NCBI RefSeq assembly: GCF_024206475.1
Contig: NZ_JAMBPR010000020.1
Span: 1 to 64,000 of the forward strand
Direction of reading: 5' to 3'
DNA from: Paraburkholderia sp. CNPSo 3274
GTDB taxonomy: Bacteria; Pseudomonadota; Gammaproteobacteria; Burkholderiales; Burkholderiaceae
Length of the DNA: 64,000 nucleotides
Positions 36,590 to 44,481 of this stretch are shown here, piece after piece; within the stretch, counting starts at the first letter, position 1, and each line of letters starts with the position of its first letter. The notes under the pieces were generated by a model that did not search any database, was not told the DNA's origin, and saw nothing but the letters and a program-made list of their open reading frames with translations. The position numbers and the translations under genes were made by a program.

Positions 36590-37308
36590 TGGCGACCGCC
36601 AATTCCATGCTCGAGGTGCGCGACCTGCACGCGTACTACGGCAAGAGCCATATCCTGCACGGCGTCGAGATGCAGGTGGGCGAGGGCGAGATCGTCGCCT
36701 TGCTCGGGCGCAACGGCGTGGGCCGCTCGACGCTCGCCAAAGCCATCATGGGGCTGGTGCGGTGCGAGGGGCAGATTCTGCTGCGCGGCGAAGAAGTGCG
36801 CGGGTTGCGCACCTTCGAGGTTGCGCATCGGGGTATCGGCTACGTGCCTGAGAACCGCGATATCTTCCCGACGCTCACCGTGCGGCAGAACCTGATGCTC
36901 GGCGAAAAGCGCAGCCGCTCACGCCAGAAGCCGCGCTGGCAGTTCGACGACATGTACAGCATGTTCCCGCGCCTCAAGGAGCGTGAGGACACGCCCGCGG
37001 GCCTGCTGTCCGGCGGCGAGCAGCAGATGCTGACGCTGTGCCGCACGCTGATGGGCGACCCCGACCTCATCATCATCGACGAGCCGACCGAAGGGCTCGC
37101 GCCGCTCGTCGTCGCGCAGGTGGGCGAGTACCTTAAGACGCTGAAGGCGCGCGGCATTTCGGTGCTGCTAGTCGAGCAAAAGCAGGCCATTGCGCTCGAT
37201 ATTTCGCAGCGCGTGTACGTCATGGGGCACGGCCAGATCGTGTTCGAGGGGACGCCGCAGCAGTTGAAGGCCGATGCGCGCGTCCGGCAGGAATGGCTGG
37301 AAGTGTAG
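36589..37308 (+). CDS. ABC transporter ATP-binding protein, LivF type
   Basis: A 239-residue ATPase of the LivF family. Walker A reads GRNGVGRST, with arginine in the place of the usual catalytic lysine. The signature LLSGGEQQMLTLCRTLM and Walker B LIIIDEPTEGLAPLV are intact. The ATG at 36589 overlaps the LivG stop (TGATG). I recall the same K-to-R change in other LivF-type proteins, so it may be a subfamily trait, and the normal Walker A of LivG could carry most of the hydrolysis. Confidence 0.9.
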   Translation: MATANSMLEVRDLHAYYGKSHILHGVEMQVGEGEIVALLGRNGVGRSTLAKAIMGLVRCEGQILLRGEEVRGLRTFEVAHRGIGYVPENRDIFPTLTVRQNLMLGEKRSRSRQKPRWQFDDMYSMFPRLKEREDTPAGLLSGGEQQMLTLCRTLMGDPDLIIIDEPTEGLAPLVVAQVGEYLKTLKARGISVLLVEQKQAIALDISQRVYVMGHGQIVFEGTPQQLKADARVRQEWLEV

Positions 37309-37347
37309 GGCGCGCTTCGAGCGTTCGGTCTGCGGCGGAAAATCCGT

Positions 37348-38535
37348 TTAGCGTGGGGGCAGGTTACCCGGTGAATACATGGGCTGCTGACCGGCAGCCC
37401 CAAAAAGATCTTCAGGTTGACCGTTCATACGCTGCCGTATGTTGTCGTTGACGACCATGTCTGCCGGGAAGGCCCGCGCGCCTACTCCCGCTGCCAGCCA
37501 GACGGGGTCCTCTACCCATTCCCGGTGTCGCGGCCCCAATGGATTGGATTGGACGGTGACGGGCGGATGAAGGGCGAAGTTCAATCCCACGTCCGTATGC
37601 TGCAACCTGTCTACGACCCAGAGCAGAGGGCCGTCGGAGAGGCCGTGATCGGGATAGCCACCGCCGACATCGCAATGACCGCCGGGAAAGAGCGCTTGCG
37701 TCACGTTCGGGTTGGGATTCCACAAAGTCGGTTCGAACGGCCTGCGTTGCTCGTCGAGCGAGACCGCGTGCACGCCCAGGCCAATGTCCGGGCTGAGATT
37801 CAGATCGCAAAACCGGAACAAGTCGATGGCGGAACCCTGATAGTAGACCGGGATGCCGAGCGAACCCACCGTATCCCAAACCGCCACTGCCGCGATTTTT
37901 GCGTCCACAAAGGAGGTGTCGTCCAAAGGCTTCGGGTTGGAGAAGGCGCTATGGATCGTCAGGAATTCCATCAGTCCGTCTGCAATCTTCTGGAACGTCG
38001 TATCGTGACCGTGTCTCCATCGATACCACGCCGCCACCGCGGTGTCGTAACGATTCTGATCGTCGATGGCAGCGAGATCTGGTTGAAGCAGTCCCTGTCC
38101 CGCAATCAGTCCCGCTAGGGCTCGCGCGGTGTACGCGCCGCGGCTGAATCCGACGATCACGATGCTGTCGCCCGGCTCGAAATTGCGCGAAATATACGTA
38201 TAGCCACGAGCGATGCGGGCGACGACACCGACGCCAAACGCGCCGCCGGCGACTTTATCGAGCAGTTGCTGGGAATTTCCGACCCCGTGAATGTATTTCG
38301 CGATTTGTACGGTTTTGCCGTTTGCGTCGGAAAGCGCCTTTTCCATCTCGACGCCACCCCAGTCGGTTCCTTCGGGCAGCATGTTCCCGTCGAGCCACGC
38401 GAAAAGCTTGCATACGTTGGTCAGTTCAGGCTGACACCCTGCCGCGGTTTCAGGAGCGACGCCGTCGCCTTTTCCTGCCGGATCTTCGGGTCCGTTCCAC
38501 GTACCGTCTGCGCAAAAGACTATCGTTTTGGACAT
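37348..38535 (-). CDS. DUF2235 alpha/beta-hydrolase-like protein
   Basis: A 395-residue protein of the DUF2235 family. The N-terminal KTIVFCADGTWNGP is the family start. Ser131 is in the nucleophile elbow GFSRGAYTARALAG. The acid and His candidates lie in VAVWDTVGSLG and GGHCDVGGGYPDHGLSDG. Some DUF2235 proteins are type VI secretion phospholipase effectors (Tle1), but this one has no VgrG, PAAR or immunity-like neighbour. It also has no signal peptide, so a cytoplasmic hydrolase is equally possible. Its stop is 40 bp from the convergent LivF-type gene. Confidence 0.82.
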   Translation of the reverse strand: MSKTIVFCADGTWNGPEDPAGKGDGVAPETAAGCQPELTNVCKLFAWLDGNMLPEGTDWGGVEMEKALSDANGKTVQIAKYIHGVGNSQQLLDKVAGGAFGVGVVARIARGYTYISRNFEPGDSIVIVGFSRGAYTARALAGLIAGQGLLQPDLAAIDDQNRYDTAVAAWYRWRHGHDTTFQKIADGLMEFLTIHSAFSNPKPLDDTSFVDAKIAAVAVWDTVGSLGIPVYYQGSAIDLFRFCDLNLSPDIGLGVHAVSLDEQRRPFEPTLWNPNPNVTQALFPGGHCDVGGGYPDHGLSDGPLLWVVDRLQHTDVGLNFALHPPVTVQSNPLGPRHREWVEDPVWLAAGVGARAFPADMVVNDNIRQRMNGQPEDLFGAAGQQPMYSPGNLPPR

Positions 38536-38802
38536 CGCTAGCTCCTTATACGCGATTCAGTCGCTACATACGAAACGTTTGTTCGCAATCCTGAGCATTG
38601 TCTCGGGCGTTACTTCCGCCCAATCGGTGCCGCGTGCCGAATGTTAGATCTACAAATATAGCTTCTGTGCCCTGGATTGCGAGGCCCGGAATGTGCGACT
38701 GCGCACGTACGACCGGGACGGGCAGTGCTCTCAGCCGGCTCGCGACTACGAGTCGATATAACTTCCGTTCTCACAACGCCTGGCGAATGGATGTCCGGAA
38801 AT

Positions 38803-39711
38803 TTATCCGGTAGCCCTCGGCTCCATGAACGTATGGCGGAAATACTCTCTCACCGCATGCATGGCCGGGCTCAGATCCTTGTTCTTGCGCCATGCCAGAC
38901 CAACGCTCATCGCGGGTACGGGATCGAGCAGCACGATCGTCTCGATGCGGCGACCTTCGAGCGACCACGGACGATAGACCATATCGGACAGAATGGCGAC
39001 GCCAGATCCGTTCGCCACCATGCTGCGAACAGCTTCAACCGACGAAGTCCGAAGTATCACATTCGGCCGCCATGGCGTCTCGTTCCAGTAGCGCATTGCC
39101 GTTTGCGCGGCCTCGTCTACCGTCAACATCACAAAGGGCTCGTCTGCCACTTCGGAAAAGGTCACGCTCTCACGCCTTAGCAGCGGATGGTGGGCGGCCA
39201 CCCATAGCCGGCGCACGGAATGAATCATGGGCTCCAGAGCAAGCTCGGGGTTCGACACGTTCGACGTGAGGAGCACGGCCATGTCGTATTGCTCGGTAAT
39301 CAAACCCTCTTCGATGGCGTCACGATTCAACTCATGCAATTGAATGGTCAGGCGGGGATACAGTGCATTCAGCCGTTGTATGTGATGCGGCAGGAAGTAT
39401 CCCAACACCGTATAGCTCGCCGCGATAGCAAGCGTGCCGGTGAGCGTGCTCTCGAGGTTGGGAATCCGCATGGCCTCATCCACCGACGCGAGAATGGTGT
39501 ACGCGTGATTGAGAAAGCGACGGCCGGTGTCGGTCAACGTGACGCCTGCGGCGTTACGCACGAAGAGCTGGGTGCCCAAACTCTCTTCCAGTTCCTTGAT
39601 TGCACTCGTCACTGCGGACTGAGATATGGTCAGATGAATCGCCGCTTGGGAAAGCTGTCCAAGCTCGGCAGTCGCGACGAAATACTTTAATTGTCTGAGG
39701 GTAAGCGCCAT
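38803..39711 (-). CDS. LysR-family regulator divergent from the pxpA operon
   Basis: A 302-residue LysR-type regulator. The wHTH is LRQLKYFVATAELGQLSQAA continuing AIHLTISQSAVTSAIKELEE, and the effector domain follows (GTLAIAASYTVLGYFLPHHI). It is divergent from pxpA across 182 bp with a clean T-N11-A palindrome between them, so it very probably controls that operon. The ATG at 39711 is preferred; a TTG at 39723 is also open. The closing residues (MHAVREYFRHTFMEP) are normal for the family. Confidence 0.86.
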   Translation of the reverse strand: MALTLRQLKYFVATAELGQLSQAAIHLTISQSAVTSAIKELEESLGTQLFVRNAAGVTLTDTGRRFLNHAYTILASVDEAMRIPNLESTLTGTLAIAASYTVLGYFLPHHIQRLNALYPRLTIQLHELNRDAIEEGLITEQYDMAVLLTSNVSNPELALEPMIHSVRRLWVAAHHPLLRRESVTFSEVADEPFVMLTVDEAAQTAMRYWNETPWRPNVILRTSSVEAVRSMVANGSGVAILSDMVYRPWSLEGRRIETIVLLDPVPAMSVGLAWRKNKDLSPAMHAVREYFRHTFMEPRATG

Positions 39712-39760
39712 CTTCGAAGTCAAACCGCTGGACGTCAGAGTGAGGTCATCACGCGGATGC

Positions 39761-39777
39761 TATCGAAAAAATCGATA
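39761..39777. promoter_or_regulatory. Predicted LysR operator for the pxpA operon
   Basis: TATCGAAAAAATCGATA is a perfect palindrome with 6-bp arms around AAAAA and contains the T-N11-A core of LysR sites. It lies 50 bp from the regulator start and 117 bp from the pxpA start, the usual position for such a box. Confidence 0.65.
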
Positions 39778-39893
39778 CCAAGGCATACAAAAATAAAACT
39801 TTTTTGGCTAACCCTGTCCGTATAACCTCCATTTCACATTGGTTGGCGTGCGCGTGGAGACGCCCGACCGCTCAAATCTGGAGGGGAAACAAT

Positions 39894-40676
39894 ATGAAGA
39901 AGCAGTGCGTCGACCTGAACTCCGATATGGGAGAAGGCTTCGGACCGTGGCGAATCGGCGATGGTGTCGACGAACAGATCATGCCGCTCATCAGCTCGGC
40001 GAATATCGCCACCGGCTTTCACGCCGGCGATCCCAACATCATGGCGCGGACGGTCCAGATGGCGCGGGAGGCTGGCGTGGGTATCGGTGCGCATCCGGGA
40101 TTTCGCGATCTGGTCGGTTTCGGCCGTCGAAACATCGCCGAAACGCCTCAGGCGCTGGTCAACGACATCCTTTATCAACTTGGCGCGCTGCGTGAGTTCG
40201 CACGTCTGCATGGCATCCGGCTGCAGCACGTGAAACCGCACGGCGCGCTCTACATGCACGCAGCGCGCGACGAGGCATTCTCGCGGCTCTTCGTTGAAAC
40301 GCTGCAACAACTCGATCCCAATCTGTTGCTCTTTTGCATGGAGTCGTCTGCGACGTACCGCATCGCGCGCGAGATCGGGCAACCGGTTGTCCGGGAGTTT
40401 TACGCCGATCGCGACTACGACCGCAGTGGTTCGATCGTATTCATCCGTCGCATCGGTCGTCTCGATCCCGAACAGGTCGCCGAAAAGGTCCTGCGAGCGT
40501 GTACGGAAGGCAAAGTGCGGGCGATTGATGGAGACGATATCGACATCGACTTCGACTCCGTTTGCATCCACAGCGACACGCCCGGCGCACTGGAGCTCGT
40601 CCAGCAGACTCGCGAGCGGCTCGTTCGGGAAGGGATTCGAATTACCGGGCCGCAGGCGGCGACGACAAAGATCTAA
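39894..40676 (+). CDS. pxpA: PxpA (LamB/YcsF family) lactam-hydrolase subunit
   Basis: A 260-residue LamB/YcsF protein. Family motifs are [19 protein letters not shown] at the N-terminus, [34 protein letters not shown] and [12 protein letters not shown]. In classical 5-oxoprolinase PxpA works with PxpB and PxpC to open pyroglutamate using ATP. Here biotin carrier and biotin carboxylase genes follow at once, so the reaction may run through carboxylation. The ATG at 39894 follows GGAGGGG. It is the first gene of a six-gene operon with short gaps or overlaps up to pxpC. Confidence 0.88.
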   Translation: MKKQCVDLNSDMGEGFGPWRIGDGVDEQIMPLISSANIATGFHAGDPNIMARTVQMAREAGVGIGAHPGFRDLVGFGRRNIAETPQALVNDILYQLGALREFARLHGIRLQHVKPHGALYMHAARDEAFSRLFVETLQQLDPNLLLFCMESSATYRIAREIGQPVVREFYADRDYDRSGSIVFIRRIGRLDPEQVAEKVLRACTEGKVRAIDGDDIDIDFDSVCIHSDTPGALELVQQTRERLVREGIRITGPQAATTKI

Positions 40677-40694
40677 ATCAATTCAAGGAGAGAC

Positions 40695-40940
40695 ATGATG
40701 GCACTGCACGATATCGTCAGCCCCCTGCCGGGCACGTTCTACCGGCGGCCCTCGCCAGAGGCGGAGTTCTACGTCGCCGTCGACTCCGCCGTTGAGGCCG
40801 GCACAATCATCGGCCTCGTCGAAGTGATGAAGCAATTCACCGAAATCGAGAGCAGCGTCTCGGGCCGCGTAACCGAGCTTCTCATCGAGGACGGAGAGCC
40901 TGTGGACGCTGGACAGGTGCTGATGCGTATCGAGGAGTGA
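40695..40940 (+). CDS. Biotin carboxyl carrier protein (AccB-like)
   Basis: An 81-residue biotinyl domain. The biotinylation site is Lys46 in LVEVMKQFTE, with the conserved hydrophobic neighbours and the downstream GRVTELLIEDGEPVDAGQVL strand pattern. It lacks the N-terminal linker and thumb region of housekeeping AccB, so it is a minimal carrier. It starts 18 bp after pxpA and ends 4 bp before the biotin carboxylase gene. It should carry carboxybiotin between AccC-like and KipI/KipA-like subunits. Confidence 0.88.
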   Translation: MMALHDIVSPLPGTFYRRPSPEAEFYVAVDSAVEAGTIIGLVEVMKQFTEIESSVSGRVTELLIEDGEPVDAGQVLMRIEE

Positions 40941-40944
40941 AGTC

Positions 40945-42411
40945 ATGAACGTGCAAGATTCAACGACGACGTTCTACCGCCCCAGACGAATTCGAACCGT
41001 TCTGGTCGCGAATCGCGGCGAGATCGCGGTGCGCGTGATTCGCGCGGCGCAGGAGCTTGGCATGCGTGCTGCGGTCGTGGTGAGCGACGCGGACCGAGAC
41101 AGCCTGGCCGCCCGCATGGCGGACGAAGCGGTGCATATCGGTTCTTCGCATGCGGCAAAGAGCTATTTGAATCCCGCGGCGGTTCTCGCTGCCGCAAGCC
41201 AATGCGGAGCAGATGCGGTTCATCCGGGCTATGGTTTCCTGTCTGAAAACGCGGGCTTCGCGGCGCAGGTGGAGGCGGCCGGCCTGGTCTTCGTCGGGCC
41301 GACGTCGCAGGTAATCGCAGCGATGGGCGACAAGGCCCGCGCGCGCGAAACGGCGCAGCGCGCTGACGTGCCCACGGTGCCCGGCAGCGCCGGTATCGTG
41401 AGCACGCTCGACGAAGCCCGGGAGGTCGCTGCGCGCATCGGCTACCCCGTTATGATCAAGGCAGCAGCGGGCGGCGGCGGCCGCGGCATTCGCGTTGCGT
41501 ATGACGCCGCCCAACTCGACGCGGAATTGCCGCTTGCGCAGCGCGAAGCCCAGGCAGCGTTCGGCGATGGCGGCGTCTATCTCGAGCGATTCATCGCACG
41601 CGCCCGGCACATTGAGGTGCAGGTACTGGGCGACGGCAATGACGTCATCCACCTGTTCGAGCGCGAGTGCTCCCTGCAACGGCGGCGTCAAAAAATTCTC
41701 GAAGAAGCGCCCTCGCCGTCTCTCACACCGAAGTTGCGCGCGGAGCTTTGCGCGTCGGCGGCGCGCCTCGCAAAGCAGGTTGGATATCGAAGCGCTGGCA
41801 CACTCGAATATCTCTTCGACGAAACGCGCGGCGAGTTTTACTTCATCGAAATGAACACGCGTATTCAGGTCGAGCACCCGGTCACAGAGGCGATTACGGG
41901 CGTCGATCTCGTGCGCGAAATGCTGCGCATTGCAGATGGTGAGCCGTTGCGCTTCAGCCAGAGCGACATCGTGCTGCGCGGCGCGGCGCTTGAATGCCGC
42001 ATCAACGCGGAAGACCCGATGCAGGACTTCCGCCCGAATCCAGGGCGCGTAGACGAGCTGGTCTGGCCGACCGGCCCCGGTGTGCGAGTCGATTCGCTGC
42101 TGTACCCCGGCTACGTCGTGCCGCCGTTCTACGATTCGCTGCTCGCCAAGCTGATCGTGCACGACGAAAGCCGGGCGGCCGCCATCGAACGCCTCGCACG
42201 CGCGTTGCGGGAGTTGCATATTGGTGGCCTGAAAACCACGGCGCCGCTGCACCGTGCGCTCGTTGCAGACGAAGACGTGCGCGTGGCCCACTATCACACC
42301 AATTATCTCGAGACGTGGATGGCGGCGTGGCGCGAAAGCAGCGAGGCCGCATCGCTCGCAGCGGCAGAACGCGCCCTTGCAGTTTCGTCTGGCGCCCGGG
42401 AGGCATCATGA
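40945..42411 (+). CDS. Biotin carboxylase (AccC-like)
   Basis: A 488-residue biotin carboxylase. The N-terminal domain has RTVLVANRGEIAVRVIRAAQ. The ATP-grasp glycine loop is KAAAGGGGRGIRVAYD, and the catalytic region FYFIEMNTRIQVEHPVTEAI contains the conserved Glu, Asn, Arg and His residues. It uses ATP and bicarbonate to carboxylate biotin on the adjacent carrier. A housekeeping accC is expected elsewhere; this copy ends in a 40-residue Ala/Ser-rich extension and overlaps the next gene by 4 bp, binding it to this operon. Confidence 0.9.
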   Translation: MNVQDSTTTFYRPRRIRTVLVANRGEIAVRVIRAAQELGMRAAVVVSDADRDSLAARMADEAVHIGSSHAAKSYLNPAAVLAAASQCGADAVHPGYGFLSENAGFAAQVEAAGLVFVGPTSQVIAAMGDKARARETAQRADVPTVPGSAGIVSTLDEAREVAARIGYPVMIKAAAGGGGRGIRVAYDAAQLDAELPLAQREAQAAFGDGGVYLERFIARARHIEVQVLGDGNDVIHLFERECSLQRRRQKILEEAPSPSLTPKLRAELCASAARLAKQVGYRSAGTLEYLFDETRGEFYFIEMNTRIQVEHPVTEAITGVDLVREMLRIADGEPLRFSQSDIVLRGAALECRINAEDPMQDFRPNPGRVDELVWPTGPGVRVDSLLYPGYVVPPFYDSLLAKLIVHDESRAAAIERLARALRELHIGGLKTTAPLHRALVADEDVRVAHYHTNYLETWMAAWRESSEAASLAAAERALAVSSGAREAS

Positions 42412-43283
42412 CCATACGCTATACCTTTGGCGGCGACGAATTCGTATTTGCCGAGATCAGCGAGGAGATGTCGCTCGATGCGTTTTTCAAGGGCACGGCG
42501 ATCACGCGCGAACTCCAGCGCCTCAACGTGGCGGGCGTGACCGAAATCTGCCCGGCAAATGCCTCGTACCAGGTGCGCTATGACCCGGACGTCATTGCCC
42601 CTGATGCGCTCGTCGCGCTATTGCGGAGCATCGAGGCCGAAGTCGGCGAAGCCGCGCTCGACATCGACACGCGCATTGTCGAAGTCCCGGTGCTCTATAA
42701 CGATCCCTGGACGCACGAGACACTCATGCGTTTTCGTGAGCGTCACCAGGACCCTTCCTCGACGGACCTCGAGTACGCGGCGCGCATAAACGGCAAACGC
42801 GACGTCGATGAATTCATTGCGGCACATGCCGGCTCGCCGTGGTTCGTTTCGATGGTTGGCTTTGTCGCGGGGCTGCCGTTCATGTACCAGATGGTCGAGC
42901 GCGAGCGTCAGCTTCAGGTGCCGAAATACCTGCGGCCGCGCACTGACACGCCGAAGTTGACGGTCGGCCATGGCGGTTGCTTCGGCTGTATTTACTCTGT
43001 GCGCGGCGCGGGCGGATACCAGATGTTCGGCGTGACCCCAGCGCCGATTTTTGACCCGGCGCAACGGCTCGATTATCTGCGTGACTTCATGGTGTTTTTC
43101 CAGCCCGGCGACATCGTGAAGTTCAAACCGATCGATCGTCCAGCCTATGACGAAGCCGTTGCCGCCGTCGAGGCGGGCACCTTCTCGCTACGTGTACGCC
43201 CCGTGAAATTCTCGCTTGATGCCTTCCTGCGCAATCCTGACGAATACAACCGTTCCCTCGTCGAGGTGCTGAATGCCAACTGA
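42408..43283 (+). CDS. pxpB: KipI/PxpB-family carboxyltransferase-like subunit
   Basis: A 291-residue KipI-type protein (allophanate hydrolase subunit 1 family). It contains VPVLYNDPWTHETLMRF, DLEYAARINGKRDVDEFI, MVGFVAGLPFMYQMVER and GGCFGCIYSVRGAGGYQMFG. The NDPWT, ARING and CIY..G.GGYQ elements are, as I recall them, typical of the carboxyltransferase part of urea carboxylase, not of classical PxpB. Combined with the biotin genes this suggests it transfers CO2 from carboxybiotin to a substrate. It overlaps pxpC by 11 bp. The symbol reflects homology only. Confidence 0.82.
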   Translation: MTIRYTFGGDEFVFAEISEEMSLDAFFKGTAITRELQRLNVAGVTEICPANASYQVRYDPDVIAPDALVALLRSIEAEVGEAALDIDTRIVEVPVLYNDPWTHETLMRFRERHQDPSSTDLEYAARINGKRDVDEFIAAHAGSPWFVSMVGFVAGLPFMYQMVERERQLQVPKYLRPRTDTPKLTVGHGGCFGCIYSVRGAGGYQMFGVTPAPIFDPAQRLDYLRDFMVFFQPGDIVKFKPIDRPAYDEAVAAVEAGTFSLRVRPVKFSLDAFLRNPDEYNRSLVEVLNAN

Positions 43284-44268
43284 TACGCTCAATGTGATCG
43301 AGGTTCTGAAGCCGGGACTAGCCACGTCGGTGCAGGACACGGGACGCCAGGGCTACTACCACGTTGGTATTCCCCCTTCCGGATCGCTCGACCAGTATTC
43401 GTCTCGTGCGGCGAACCTGCTCGTAGGCAATGTCGAAGATGCGGCCGCGCTCGAATTCACGCTGCTGGGCCCTGAACTGCTGTTCCACTCGGAAACGCTG
43501 ATCGCGCTAACGGGTGCGGAGATGACTCCGAAAATCGACGGTGTCGCCTATCCGTCCAACACGGCCCTGCGGATTCGCGCCGGAAGCAAGCTCTCGTTCG
43601 ACTATGTGAAGCGTGGCGCACGCGCGTACCTGGCAATCGCCGGTGGTATCGACGTTCCGGCGGTATTGGGCAGCAGGTCGACCTACACGCTCGGTGCTAT
43701 CGGCGGCCTCGAGGGTCGTCGGCTGCAAAAGGGAGACCGTCTCAAGATGGGCGCCAGCAACGCAAAGCTGAGTGAGGGTGTCGAACTGCCCGCAGCCTTG
43801 CGTGCAAAGCTCGACACAACGGTCGAACTGCGTGTGCTAACGGGCCTTTATCACTACCGCCTCACCAGCGAGTCGGCGCAAACGTTCTTCGATGATGAGT
43901 GGACCGTCGCGCCCGAAGCGGACCGCATTGGCTATCGATACAAGAACGGGCGTCCGCTCCATTTCATGGACCGAGAACAACCCTTCGGTGCAGGAGCCGA
44001 TCCGTCGAATATCGTCGATGCCTGCTATCCCATTGGCTCGATCCAGGTGCCGGCCGGGCTTGAGCCGATCATTCTGCATCGTGACGCGGTGTCAGGGGGC
44101 GGATATGCCACGATCGGCACGGTGATCAGTGCCGATATGGATCTGATCGGCCAGATGCAGCCTAACCACCGCGCGCGCTTCGTGAGCGTCACCATGAATG
44201 AGGCACTCGCTGCACGACGCGAGTATCGACATCGACTTGCCCTGCTGCGCGAAGCACTAGCGCACTAA
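43273..44268 (+). CDS. pxpC: KipA/PxpC-family carboxyltransferase-like subunit
   Basis: A 331-residue KipA-type protein (allophanate hydrolase subunit 2 family). It begins VIEVLKPGLATSVQDTGRQG and has YYHVGIPPSGSLDQYSSRAA, NLLVGNVEDAAALEFTLLGP, RGARAYLAIAGGIDVPAVLG and GYATIGTVISADMDLIGQMQ. It is the second half of a split carboxyltransferase domain and should form a complex with the KipI-like partner. Close homologues are fused in urea amidolyase. It is the last enzyme gene before the permease, 213 bp downstream. Confidence 0.87.
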   Translation: MPTDTLNVIEVLKPGLATSVQDTGRQGYYHVGIPPSGSLDQYSSRAANLLVGNVEDAAALEFTLLGPELLFHSETLIALTGAEMTPKIDGVAYPSNTALRIRAGSKLSFDYVKRGARAYLAIAGGIDVPAVLGSRSTYTLGAIGGLEGRRLQKGDRLKMGASNAKLSEGVELPAALRAKLDTTVELRVLTGLYHYRLTSESAQTFFDDEWTVAPEADRIGYRYKNGRPLHFMDREQPFGAGADPSNIVDACYPIGSIQVPAGLEPIILHRDAVSGGGYATIGTVISADMDLIGQMQPNHRARFVSVTMNEALAARREYRHRLALLREALAH

Positions 44269-44337
44269 CCCGTTCCAAGCTAAGGGGCGGCCCGCAGCAG
44301 CGCAGTTCCCCTGCCTTTTCCTTTCGCGACCCGAGTT

Positions 44338-44360
44338 CCGTGTGGCTTCCCGCCACACGG
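44338..44360 (+). other. Intercistronic hairpin between pxpC and the permease gene
   Basis: A perfect 8-bp stem (CCGTGTGG / CCACACGG) with a 7-nt loop and no T-run lies in the 213-bp gap. It may tune permease expression or protect the upstream mRNA. Nothing else was recognised in this gap except the ribosome-binding site GAGGAGC. Confidence 0.45.
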
Positions 44361-44481
44361 CGGGAGCGCTCGCACGTTCTTCGCAACATCGGCTGCCCGC
44401 CCGGCGTCAAGGCAGCCCCGTGAGTTGCATCGCACCGCGGTACGGACGTCGTTCGTTAAATGCAGACTCGAGGAGCAGATC

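Noticed and set aside
38598..38813. A 71-codon frame between the DUF2235 and LysR genes
   Set aside because: No ribosome-binding site, no recognisable sequence, and it runs into the 3' end of the LysR gene.
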